NCBI GenBank assembly: GCA_009103225.1
Contig: RHPI01001709.1
Coordinates: 6,488-51,386 of the forward strand
DNA: 44,899 nucleotides
Direction of reading: 5' to 3'
DNA from: Chlorokybus atmophyticus
Lineage: Eukaryota > Streptophyta > Chlorokybophyceae > Chlorokybales > Chlorokybaceae
Part shown: in pieces, positions 8,609-18,069 of the stretch
Position numbering within the stretch: the first letter of the stretch is position 1
How the letters are laid out: each line of letters begins with the position of its first letter
Made by a program: the position numbers and the translations under genes
Notes under the pieces: generated by a model
What the model was told of the DNA's origin: nothing
The model's input: the letters and a program-made list of their open reading frames with translations, nothing else
Database searches by the model: none

Positions 8609-10121
8609 TCCCATGCCATTGGACCACTGGCTACAGGCCAGACGCGAGAACAACTTGACGCTCTCCTCAACAAGTGGAGATGGCAGTTCAGTTTCAGCAT
8701 AAAGGAACTGGGCGTTTGCTCAGTTTACCAGATGGACATCGAGTTGGTGGACACCGAACCGATGTTTCGACGACAGTACCGACTCTCCAAGTTTGAAGAA
8801 GACTTGGTGGAGCAGAGGTGCAAGGCTCTGCTAGGTGCAGGCCTAATTGAGGAGTCTACATCGGACTTTGCGGCCGCGCCCGTCATGCCCCTGAAGAAGG
8901 ATTCAGCAGGCAACCGGACAAACCGGCGTATGTGCGGCGACTATCGCCCCCTCATCAACACGACCAAACAAGACAGGTATCCAATGCCTACTGCAGAGGG
9001 TATCTGTAATGATGTTGGAGACTGCACCGTCTTCAGCATCCTGGATATGCGACAAGGGTACAATCAGATCGCCATCAAGGAGGAGGACAAGCACAAAACC
9101 TCTTTTTGGGGCAACCGGTAGCTATACCAGTGGAAGGTCATGCCCTTCGGACTGAAGAACGCTCCTGCCAAGTTCCAGCGCGTCATGGACAAAGCCTTGA
9201 AGGGGCTGGACTTCGCGCGATGCTACATTGAAGACATTCTCATCTTCAGTCGCAGTAACGACGAGCACCTGCAGCACATCGAGGAACTGCTGGAAAGACT
9301 TAAGGGGGTGGGGATGACAGTGCACCCCGACAAGTGCACCTTCTTCACTCGCAAGGTACCCTACCTAGGGAACATGATTATGCCCCACGGTGTGTACGTA
9401 CAGCAGGCAAAGGTGGAGGCTTTGGCGGCTATCCCTGCTCCAACAGACCTTACACGCCTACGTGCCTTTCTCGGCCTTGCCAACTACTATCACCGGTTCG
9501 TGAAGGACTTCGCAAAGATCGCGCGACCCCTCAACGAGCTTCTAAAGAAGGAGATGGAGTTTGCGTGGAAGGAGCCACAACAGCAGGCGTTTGAGGAGCT
9601 AAAGGGCAGGCTCACCACCGCTCCCATCCTGCAACGTCCTGACTACAACAAGCTCTTCATCCTCCACACCAGGTGGAGCAAGCTTGGGATGGGGGCTGTG
9701 CTGGTACAGCACGATGAGAACAAGAAGGAGCGGGTGGTGTCGTACGCCAGCCGAAGCAACAACAGCGCTGAGGCCAACTACAGCTACGAGGGGGAGTGCC
9801 TCGCTGCAGTATGGGCTTTTTTGTTTATTCAGATCTTTCCTCTTTAGTCGACAATTTCAGCTGATTACTAATCATTAGCCACTCAAGTAGTTGATGACCA
9901 ACCAACATTTGACAGGGAAACTTGGTCGTTGGGCCCTATTGCTGCAGGAGTATGACTTGGAGATCGACCACCGCGCCGGCCTCACCAACCAGGACGCTGA
10001 TGGCCTCAGTCGCAACCCTTACCGCAGTATCAACGCTGCAACCGGAGCTCGGCACGAGCTCGACCCCGCAGCAGCAGCTCCCACCATGGCGGCCATGTTT
10101 GCTGTTGACGCGTTACGGTGA
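8609..10121 (+). pseudogene. Reverse transcriptase and RNase H of the methyltransferase-gypsy element
   Basis: Gypsy RT motifs are plain: an RxQYRLSK entry block, CGDYRPL, FSILDMRQGYNQI, MPFGLKNAPAKFQ, then YIEDILIFS where YVDD or YIDD is expected, so one catalytic Asp is Glu. After it come CTFF, the LGLANYYHRF connection and RNase H (ILHTRW replaces the usual D-x-S). A TAG at 9119-9121 stands where copy 2 has CAG. RNase H is disturbed around 9820-9890, with TAG at 9876 and 9888 and a frame change, then recovers into DHRAGLTNQDADGLSR, the usual end of gypsy RNase H. Confidence 0.9.
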
Positions 10122-11551
10122 GGGCGCCAGATCAACACCACCTCAACGACAGAGGAAATTCCTGCCCTTGAGTCTACCGACCCCACGGTGGCCACACCCC
10201 TGAGGGACGTCCACGCGGTTGACATTGAAGTCGACGACACCGAGCTGGCACCCACTGACATCAGACATGACATAAGGCTGGACAAGCTATGCCAAAGTGG
10301 CCAGCTTCCCTCCAACATGAGTGCACGAGAGAAAGATCGTGTTAGCCAACGCACCCGCCACTATCGGTGGGCGGATGACAAGGTGTACCGCCGCATTCAG
10401 GACGAGGACAAGGAGGTGCCAACACCAGCCACACGCGAGGGCATCATCGCTGCTCTCCACACTGAGCTTGGACACGGTGTCAAGCGTACCGTTAGCCTAG
10501 TAAAGGCGCAATATCAGTGGTATGGGCTGTCCAAGCAGATGCAGGGGTTCGTCAGTCGCTGCCAGCAGTGTGACATGGTACGCGCCAGCCTCAACACACG
10601 CAGCGCCACCTTGCACCCTCTCCCCATCTCTGGGCTGTTCTACCGCTGAGGACGACATCTTGGGAGACTCGGCACCCTTGGCACGGGGCAACCGCTACAT
10701 CCTGGTCATGATCGAGCACTTCTTCAACTGGGTGGAGCTGGTGCCATTACTCGACAAGAGCAGCAGGGGGGTGTCTCAAGCCTTCCTCTCCCATGTCCTC
10801 AGCCGGTTCGGCAGCTGCGCTGAGGTTATCACCGACCAGGGGCACTGAGTTTAGAGGGGAGTGCGACACCTGCTGAACAGATGCTACATCGATTATCGCC
10901 GTACTTCGCGTGACCACCCTCAAGCCGACGGTCTCGCCGAGCGAATAGTACAAACTATTAAGAAGGCACTCCGCAAGTACGTGCTGGAGTATGAGAAGAA
11001 CACCTGGGACGACCACCTTCCGTGGGTGGCTCTTGGTTACCGATTGTCAAAGTAGGCGGCTCTACGCGAGTACAGCCCATACAACCTGCTGTTCGGTTGT
11101 CCGCCGTTGCTTCCCTTTCGTGCACAGCAGGAAGTAGACCGTGTGGTAAACAACCTCGACGATCCCGACTGGATGCACCACGACATTACCACACGTGCCA
11201 CGCTGTTCGAGCACACCGTCCCGATGGCTTTCTACAACCTGCGCATCGCACAGCACCACGACACCCTGCGCTACCAGCGCGTGCGGAGCGGCTATTACAA
11301 GGAGCGCCAACGGCGGTTTCAAGCAAGGGACTTTGCCTATCGCATGGCGGCCACCAAGGACATGCTCGACACCTTCGTGGGCCGCACCGTCTACAAGCTA
11401 CTCAAGGTGTACCCCACAGGAGTGCTGGACCTCCTTGGTCGGAATGGCGAGAGGTTGAAAGACAACATGGTGAACTGCGCGCCATGTCACCTCCCTTACA
11501 TAGCGGGCTTTCGCGCGCATCCAGCACTCTCGCCCTGCCCGCAGCACACGC
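10122..11551 (+). pseudogene. Integrase of the methyltransferase-gypsy element
   Basis: An H2C2 zinc-binding domain (H-x3-H, then CQQC near 10560) is followed by the catalytic core. GNRYILVMIEHF is the strand after the first catalytic Asp; the Asp region is damaged by a stop and frameshift near 10649. ITDQGH holds the second Asp. DHPQADGLAER holds the Glu. Stops occur at 10649, about 10846 and 11053. Downstream, YSPYNLLFG and the C-terminal domain are well preserved to about 11540. No chromodomain is present; a PHD finger follows instead. Confidence 0.87.
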
Positions 11552-11684
11552 TGTGAACGCTGCGGCAGTGCCGGCAACAATGCACTCATGATGCTGCTAT
11601 GGCTGCGACAAGGGCCTGCATTGCTACTGTCAGGAGCCCCCATTGGACGCAATACCCATGGAGGATTACTAGTGCGACAATTGC
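11552..11684 (+). pseudogene. PHD zinc finger at the C-terminus of the integrase
   Basis: Read with one frame change near 11594, all eight C4HC3 ligands of a PHD finger are present in order: CERC (from 11552), CYGC, then LHCYC (the His and Cys pair), the EPPLDAIP block typical before the last pair, and CDNC (11673-11684). The Trp expected two residues before the final pair is a TAG stop at 11670. PHD fingers often bind histone H3 tails, so it could steer integration as chromodomains do in chromoviruses; that role is inference. Copy 2 lacks this region, so the finger is seen only once here. Confidence 0.8.
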
Positions 11685-11739
11685 CGCACCAACAGTCCTC
11701 CTCACCTGCGTTAACAGCTGAGATCTGGAGCTGGAACCT

Positions 11740-11769
11740 CCCCAGAAGCTCAGGGGGGGGGGGGGGGGN
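11740..11769 (+). promoter_or_regulatory. G-rich polypurine tract next to the terminal repeat, with an N
   Basis: AGAAGCTCA is followed by a run of about 14-16 G and one N at 11769, and then directly by the 231-bp terminal repeat. A purine run immediately before the 3' LTR is where gypsy elements prime plus-strand synthesis. The exact G count is uncertain because the base caller left an N. Confidence 0.55.
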
Positions 11770-11770
11770 T

Positions 11771-12001
11771 TGACTGTGTGTCCTACAGAACAGCATGTAC
11801 ACTCAGGAGGACACCGCCTCCACATGTCCGTGTGACTCAGCAGCAGCGGAGCAGCTCCACCAAGCACTCCTCGCCATACAAGCTGGGTTATCTTTTACTT
11901 TTGCTACATGTTATAACATGTTGCAGCGACAGGGCTAGCAAGCCTGTCTCTTCCTGTAGCGGCCCGAGACAGTGTGACCCTCGACTCCCCTCGACCCGAC
12001 A
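11771..12001 (+). repeat. 231-bp terminal repeat (putative LTR), copy 1
   Basis: Begins TGACTGTGTG and ends CTCGACCCGACA (TG...CA). A repeat of identical length and high similarity lies at 23437-23667 at the end of copy 2. Here it follows integrase, PHD and a purine tract, the place of a 3' LTR. Read on the other strand it also has TG...CA ends, so a solo LTR of another element remains possible. Confidence 0.65.
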
Positions 12002-12750
12002 TCCTCCTTTGTCTTCGCGTACACCAAAATGTCGTCGAGGTACACGAGGGCTCCCTTACCAATTAAGTCAGCAAAAACACTGTTTATTAGCGTTTGAAAT
12101 GTTGCCGACGCGTTCGTAAGTCCGAAGAGCATGACCAACCAATCGTAGTGCCCATAACGCGTGTGAAAAGCTGGTTTCTCCACATCCTCGGGCGCGATGC
12201 GGATTTGGTGATAACCTTCAGCAAGATCAAGTGTTGTGAAGTACTGCGCACCTTGCAATTGCTCTAGCAACTCGTCGATGCATGGGAGTGGAAAGCGGTT
12301 CCTCTTTGTGATGTTGTTGAGAGCTCGGTAGTTGACGCACATGCGCAAGCTCCCGTTCTTCTTTCGAACAAACAATATAGGTGCACCATAAGGGGACTTA
12401 CTATGCCTAATGTAGCCTCTTTTTAGCAAGTCTGCCACCTGCCTCTCGGCCTCTTCCAGCTCCAAAGGTGACAACTTGTATACGGGTTGATACCGTGGCT
12501 TGTGCACGCCCTCAATCACCGTGTGGAACTAGAGTTCAACACGGTGGTCTACGCTCCGTGGAGGTGGTAGACCAGATGGAAGTCCGTCCACCATGATATC
12601 TTCATATTATTTAACAAGTTTACACACCTCGGGGTCCATTGTAGCCGTCTTAACATCGTCACTCAGCTCCGGTGCTGACTTTGCAGCGTTTTCGCGCACC
12701 ACGCACAACCATGAAGCCTTTGCCTTCCGTGGAGACAATAACTTCCTTCA
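12002..12750 (-). pseudogene. Reverse transcriptase (N-terminal part) of a minus-strand gypsy element
   Basis: On the minus strand: YQPVYKLSP, GYIRHSKSPYGAP, MCVNYRALN, FTTLDLAEGYHQI, VMLFGLTNASATFQ and an intact YLDDILVY catalytic motif. The reading stops seven residues after YLDD, exactly where the 231-bp repeat begins, so RNase H and integrase are lost. A stop and frame change near 12520 separate it from the protease upstream. Confidence 0.88.
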
Positions 12751-13290
12751 TTGCACATAAAAGATCTGGGCAATTGTCGTACCACTTGATTGTGCGTGCC
12801 GCGCCTCGATGACGTCCGACGCAGCTTGAATGGACTCTCCACCGTTTCGTTTGATGGTGAGCACGCGCTTCCTCCAATTAATGGATGACTTATGTTGCCA
12901 TAGCCACGGTAGTCTCAAAATCCCGTTAAACCCGTTCCGTAGGGTGATGCAGCAAAATCGCATGTTCTCCTTCATCTTCCCAATGCGAACGCACAACTCT
13001 TTGGTCATAAACGCAGCGCCATTACCTCCAGAGGGTGGCTCTCCATCAGCGAGCTTCACTTCACCTTCTCGTAATGACGAAAGCCAACCGTAACGCCGCG
13101 CAATATCAATACTCATAAAGTTACTGTTGGCACCGCTATCAATCATGAGCTTACACTCTCTCCATCGTCCTTGGTCATCGCAATTGTGTGCTCGAAGCCC
13201 GAAGTACTTTGTTGTCTCCTCTTTTGCATAACTCACCACCGTTGGCGCGTTCATAGCCACTTCCTCGTGCTTCCTTGATGGAAATGTCAC
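12751..13290 (-). pseudogene. Retropepsin-like protease of the minus-strand gypsy element
   Basis: A 180-residue frame contains LMIDSGANSNFMS, the D-S-G active-site loop of retroviral-type aspartic proteases, and FNGILRLPWL where ILGMPWL is usual. It lies between Gag and RT of the same minus-strand element, as expected for Ty3/gypsy. Confidence 0.8.
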
Positions 13291-13340
13291 AGCATCTGTC
13301 CGTGCATGAGGCTCCTTCCTATCCCCAGCAGTAGCCTCAC

Positions 13341-14400
13341 CTACTGGGGGAAGTCATTTTCCTGCTCCACGCCATTTTGCTCCATGGTGTTGACGCGACG
13401 ATCACGGTGAGGGTTGCCATCCGGTGTTGGCCTTTGCGTGCTTCGTTCGGGGCATCCGTACGCCAAATGCTCAATCGACCCACACGCATAACACTTGCGC
13501 ACCCCTTTACCTCTTTCACCACGTCCGGTGTGCTTTGCCTCACTTCCACGCGTGTGTATGGCACCCACCTCCATTGGTGCAGGCCCAGAGTCAGCTCCAC
13601 CTCCATTGGCAACCCTTAAACTTGGTTCTCCTCGTCTCCATGCATGTTGAGAGCCTCCCCGGGGCTGATCACCATGCCTTTGCCTCCAGTCAGTGTTTCT
13701 TGTGGGGGACTTAAAGTACAACGCGTCGAGACGCTCCGCGATGCATATAGCCTCCGCGAGTGTCTTTGGGTCCCGAGCTCCACTTCTTTACGCCCCAAAG
13801 GTTTTAAACCACGTGTATACCTGTCTAGCTGCTCCTCCTCGATCATATTGGGTTTGGACATCACCAATCGCTGAAACGCAGCCGTGTACGCCATCACCGA
13901 CCCCATTTGCACAAGGGCTGCAAGTTTGTCGCGTGCCGCCTTCACGCCCTCAACGTGAACAAATTGATGCCTGACCTCCAGTGCCAACTCTTCCATGGTG
14001 GTCAATGGCAGTGCCGTCCCACTTGCAACACGCGCACAGCGATGTCTCCACCATACAAGTGCTGCACCTTTAAGCAATGTCGCTGCAACCTCCACTTGCA
14101 GATGCGTGGGCACCTCTGTGAGCTTCAACCAAGACGACACTTGAAAAATCCATCCACCTACTGCATCTCCATCACGTTGACCTTTGAATGGCTTTGGCTT
14201 TGGCACCTTCACATGCACGCGCGAGCTTGATGCCATGGGAACTTGTACACGCGCCATTGCATGCTTATACGCCTCGCGTTGTGCTTGTGCCGCCGCTTGC
14301 GTGTGATGAAGCTCTTCCCTCAACGCTAAGATGGCAGCTTGAAGCTCTTCCATGCGAGCATCCTCCATCTCCACCAATACACTACACTCCGCTTTTCAGC
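13341..14400 (-). pseudogene. Gag with one CCHC zinc knuckle, minus-strand gypsy element
   Basis: An N-terminal coiled coil (EELQAAILALREELHHTQ) is followed by a retrotransposon Gag domain (FKGQRDGDAVGGWIFQV, ALVWWRHR, a conserved Phe-rich helix). After a frame change near 13750 comes one zinc knuckle, CYACGSIEHLAYGC, with perfect C-x2-C-x4-H-x4-C spacing. Frames overlap and shift, so the gene is decayed. Confidence 0.82.
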
Positions 14401-14462
14401 GAAAAATACAAACGCCCACACACTTCCTCGCTACCCTTCGTAAACCACGCTCCGATACTAGT

Positions 14463-15136
14463 TGTGACGGTGCTCGTGCCTTGTCACCTGTGAGTTGGTC
14501 CAATCAACAACCTTCTCAACAAGACGCGATATTCACACCGGAACCTTGCCCCCCTTTGCCAAGCACACACTCGCGCCCCGCCACTTGCGTACGCACGCGC
14601 ATGCGCTTGAAGCTACACACCGACTTGTGTAGCGCCTTGGATCGTCACACAAGCAAGCACACACCAGTGGACACACGCTAGCAACCCCTGCTAACCACCA
14701 CTAGGCTTGCACACAAGAAACCAGGGAGCTAAAGGTTGTATTGTGAATTGTAGAATGTCACTTTTATACCTACCAGTCTGCACATGCTACTGTCTAGACG
14801 ATTACTACTAGCGCTAGACGGAACTAGAAGCTATTCTTGCAGAATCTTGTAATACACTTCTAGACCTTTCTTTCCGACGCACCAAAGATCTCCTCATCTG
14901 CTGCTCCTATGGTCAAGTTATACTACTTGGCACCAGGCCCTTCCAAAAATCTGGTCGAGCCCTTCTCGACTGGCCCTCCGTTTTCTGGCGTCTTCCAGAC
15001 TGGCCCTGGGACGGTCGATATTTGCGGCAGACTCGCAACTTGCCGATATCCGCCACAAGTCATGAAAAACATGATACCTCACAAATAAGGCAAAAAATGG
15101 CCATGAAAATTACGACATTTGGCCTTGACTGTTACA
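14463..15136 (-). repeat. 674-bp LTR of the minus-strand gypsy element (5' LTR)
   Basis: Read on the minus strand it starts TGTAACAGTC at 15136 and ends CCGTCACA at 14463. Two bases beyond, TAGTATCGGAGC resembles the initiator-Met tRNA primer-binding site TGGTATCAGAGC. A TATAAAAG box on the minus strand near 14764-14773 is placed like an LTR promoter. The matching 3' LTR is absent. Confidence 0.7.
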
Positions 15137-15850
15137 CATCAAGTGATTGAGGAAACCTTTTGGCATTATGTGAGTCCAAACCAGAGTGATTGGAATGTCT
15201 GTCTTCCAATGGCTGAGTTCGCGATTAATAATGCATGGCAACAGAGTGTGCATGCAACTTTTTGTTTTTTAAAATAAACAGAGTGCATCCATCAAGACCT
15301 GCAAATATCAAGTTGCCCGATACTGACGTAACTTGCGTACCTGTAGCACGCAAGATGGCTTCGGCCATGCATGATAGGTTAGCATTGGCAAAGGACTGAC
15401 TGCGCGCAGCGCAAGACAGACAAAAAGCCCAAGCTGATGCGCATCGTAAAGAGGCCAACTATGATGTGGGCTGTTCGGTGCTTCTAAGTACAAAACATAT
15501 CCATCAAGGGAGTGGGTACCCGCAAGTTTTTCCCTCATTGGATAGGCCCTTTTAAAGTAAGGAACTGTGTCGGCACTCACGCGTATTATTTGGACATACT
15601 GAAGTCGATACGCATTCACAATGTGTTTTATGTGAGTGTACTGAAACCGTACCGTTTTAACGGTCGGGTTCAACCTTCTCCACCCCTCGTTGCAGTAGAT
15701 AGCAATGATAATTTTGAGTATGAGGTGGAAGCAATCTTAAGTCACCGTAAGCCTCGACGCGGACGCGCGGCGTCTTACTTGGTGAAATGGAAAAGGTATG
15801 GTGTTGAGCACAACACGTGGGAGCCCGAAAGGAATCTGATCAAATGCTAA
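15137..15850 (+). pseudogene. Integrase C-terminus and chromodomain of a plus-strand chromovirus
   Basis: The sequence begins inside integrase (VIEETFWHYVSPNQSDW, then MAEFAINNAW), passes several stops, and continues in an open frame from 15512. That frame has WIGPFKVRNCVG, a HNVFYVSVLKPY integrase C-terminal block, then a chromodomain (YEVEAILSHRK through YLVKWKRYG and NTWEPERNL). Chromodomains bind methylated histone H3 and guide chromovirus insertion. The minus-strand LTR at 14463-15136 abuts it, suggesting that element inserted into this one. Confidence 0.87.
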
Positions 15851-16004
15851 GAGATTGTTTGGGGGTACTGGAGTGTTGTGTCCACACGCGGACGGTAAAA
15901 GGGTGCTGGCACACATCTTTACCGCTTCTACCCTGGTTCTCTCATTGCTTTTGTTTTCAGTACTCATCGTGGGGCTTTGCTAACCTTTTAATGAGGATAT
16001 TAAA

Positions 16005-16348
16005 ACCTAAATAGGGGGGAATGTAACGGAGTGCTACCTCTATGGAGGTTCCCCGCCCTTATCTATGATCAAAGGGTCCTAACGGGTATATACAGCCAAT
16101 TAAGCCGTATTAAGGCCGTTAACCTAGTGTTAAGGCCCTAATGTAGTTTTACTTATTTGTAACACTGATGTTGACACAAGACATGAGTCTCTGTCGATAT
16201 CAGCTGTATGGCGGCACTGCTAATGCAGCGGCCGCCATGCAGCCGGTCTTCTGCTGCGGCAGTTGCCCCTAGGCGGCGGTGTCGGCGATGTGGCTGGTGG
16301 CGGTGTTGGGGTAGGGGATTTGAGGGGGCGGTAGCACCCCTCCTTACA
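16005..16348 (+). repeat. Polypurine tract and 327-bp 3' LTR of the plus-strand chromovirus
   Basis: AAATAGGGGGGAA ends at 16021 and the LTR starts at 16022 with TGTAACGGAGTGCTACC. It ends at 16348 with GGTAGCACCCCTCCTTACA. The two ends are imperfect inverted repeats over about 17 bp, unusually long for an LTR. Position after the chromodomain stop confirms 3' LTR. Confidence 0.75.
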
Positions 16349-17101
16349 CCTTAAGACCTACTTGTCCACCGTTGGTGCTGCCTCCAAGCTTTTCTCACGC
16401 TTTTTCCACCAGTCATGCCGCTCCTCCATCAACACCACCGTAATGGTCTAGCAACATCTTCACCCTTTATGTCGTAGTTGTCCACATCCAAAGGCTCCAT
16501 GGTACACTTGTCATTGGTTGCCATCTTCCAGGACTCACCCAACCTCACAAGACTCACCTAGAACTCTCGCCTAGCCTACGACCACTATCACACCTCTAGA
16601 CACTTGCTAGACCAGCGTAGTATGGGCCTATAACCTGTTGAGGCTTCTGACAAGCTACTACACATGCACGGAGCTGGTGAAAACATGAGGACAGGCATAC
16701 ACACACTACATCTTGAGCATGCACACAAGGCTGATCCAAAAGGCTTCCAAGGATTACAGCAAAGTCACGCCGCGGGCTTTTATACCTGCTAGTCTGCACA
16801 TGTGTATTTTAGAAGCCACCACGACTTCTACACTTAACCGATTGTTGCGCTCCAAGTTGCGCCACGTAGCTACTCTTAAGAGCTTTCCCAACAAGCTATG
16901 CCACGCCCCATATGGTGACGTAACCACTGAGCTACGAGTTCAACCGCCACGCCCAGGTTTTGCGAGACTCGAGACTCATGTCCGCGCCTGGACCTTCTCG
17001 ACTGGAACCTTCTCGCGCATATTCTTATCCATAAAGCAAGCTGACCGGCTACAAAAATATTCTCAACACCAGCCCCGTGGGCGTGACATTCCTCCCCACT
17101 T
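16349..17101 (-). repeat. LTR-like sequence and polypurine tract of another minus-strand chromovirus
   Basis: On the minus strand, CAAGTGGGGAGGAA (17089-17102) is a polypurine tract followed by TGTCACGCCCACGGGG, an LTR start at 17088. A TATAAAAG box near 16777-16785 matches that of the 14463-15136 LTR. The inner end of the LTR is not clear. A short minus-strand frame at 16524 (MEPLDVDNYDI) resembles a Gag start but is quickly broken; I leave it unassigned. Confidence 0.5.
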
Positions 17102-17383
17102 GCAACTCCCATGTTGCAAATGATGGGCCTTTATGCCCCGCACGATAGTTGTCAGACCGAGGTGGCCAGCTCCGCTAAATCAACGCACACTACGCGTAAA
17201 AGGATGCAAGTCGCGACATAGACATAGACATAGAGGTCCATGCTCGCGCATGGTAGTACAAGACCAAGTCTTACGAAGTGGCACCTATGAAGTTGAGCTC
17301 ACTTTAAAATCCTCTAACTTGGCAGCACAGTTTGCCAAATCAGAATTATGCTCCAAGGTATTATGCTCCTTGCTATAACCTAG

Positions 17384-17980
17384 TCACATTATGTAATATT
17401 CGGTATGAAAGCTCCTCTTGTACTTTTGAAACCGTTCACCGACGACGGCGTCGACCTCATACTCGAGTTCACCCTCAACCCCGTATGGAGGGGGCTGCAC
17501 TGAAACGTCACTTCTGTACGATGTGAACAATGCCTCATGGAACACATTGTATATGCGCCTGCTTTTTGGCAAATCAAGCCGAAAAGCGCGCTCGCCAACT
17601 GTGGCGCTGATGAGGAATGGCCCTAGCCATCTATGTAGCAACTTGCGTACCCCGCTTGACGTGAGTCGAATGTTCTTTGAGCTCAGCAAGACTCGTTTTC
17701 GAACTTGGAGATTATTACCAGGACCACGCTGCCTAGCAGCATACATTTTCTACCGATCTTGTGCTGCTTTCAAGCAGATCTTTTGCATGTGCCAATGCAT
17801 CATGCATGTGCTCAGTAAAGTCTCTAGCCGTTGGCATCTTGCTAAACGGCTCGCCTTTCAGAGACATCGGTGTCATATGATGACAATCGTAGTTTAGATA
17901 GAACGGAGCACTACGCAACGACTCATGCCATGCATTGTTGACGACGCGCCTGACCTTAAACTACAGCAGGCCCCTTGGCT
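17384..17980 (-). pseudogene. Integrase C-terminal region and start of chromodomain, minus-strand chromovirus
   Basis: Minus-strand reading gives NNAWHESLRSAPFYLNYDCH, ALAHAKDLLESSTRSVE, VLLSSKNIRLTSSGVRKL, LHRWLGPFLI, then IYNVFHEALF and YEVDAVVGER, the first strand of a chromodomain, which is cut short at 17384. One stop interrupts it near 17735. The purine tract and LTR at 17089 belong to the same element. The remaining 5' part of such an element lies at 23668-27283 in the same orientation, with the methyltransferase-gypsy copy 2 between them. Confidence 0.8.
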
Positions 17981-18017
17981 ACACGCTCAACTAAGGTTTC
18001 GAGACTGCACAAGCCAT

Positions 18018-18022
18018 CTATA

Positions 18023-18064
<42 letters not shown>
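18018..18064. repeat. (TA)n microsatellite
   Basis: About 45 bp of uninterrupted TA after TATCTATATC. It marks the left boundary of recognisable copy 2 sequence. Confidence 0.95.
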
Positions 18065-18066
<2 letters not shown>

Positions 18067-18069
18067 CGC

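Larger units (their letters stand above)
7812..12001 (+). mobile_element. Ty3/gypsy element with DNA methyltransferase and PHD finger, copy 1, 5'-truncated
   Basis: Order on the plus strand: methyltransferase (second half), reverse transcriptase, RNase H, integrase with H2C2 zinc finger, PHD finger, a purine/G-rich tract, and a 231-bp TG...CA terminal repeat. Gag, protease, methyltransferase motif I and the 5' LTR are missing. RT-RH-IN order is that of Ty3/gypsy (Metaviridae). Many nonsense codons and frameshifts show it is inactive. Copy 2 at 18066-23667 supplies the missing 5' part and shares the same modules. Confidence 0.85.
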
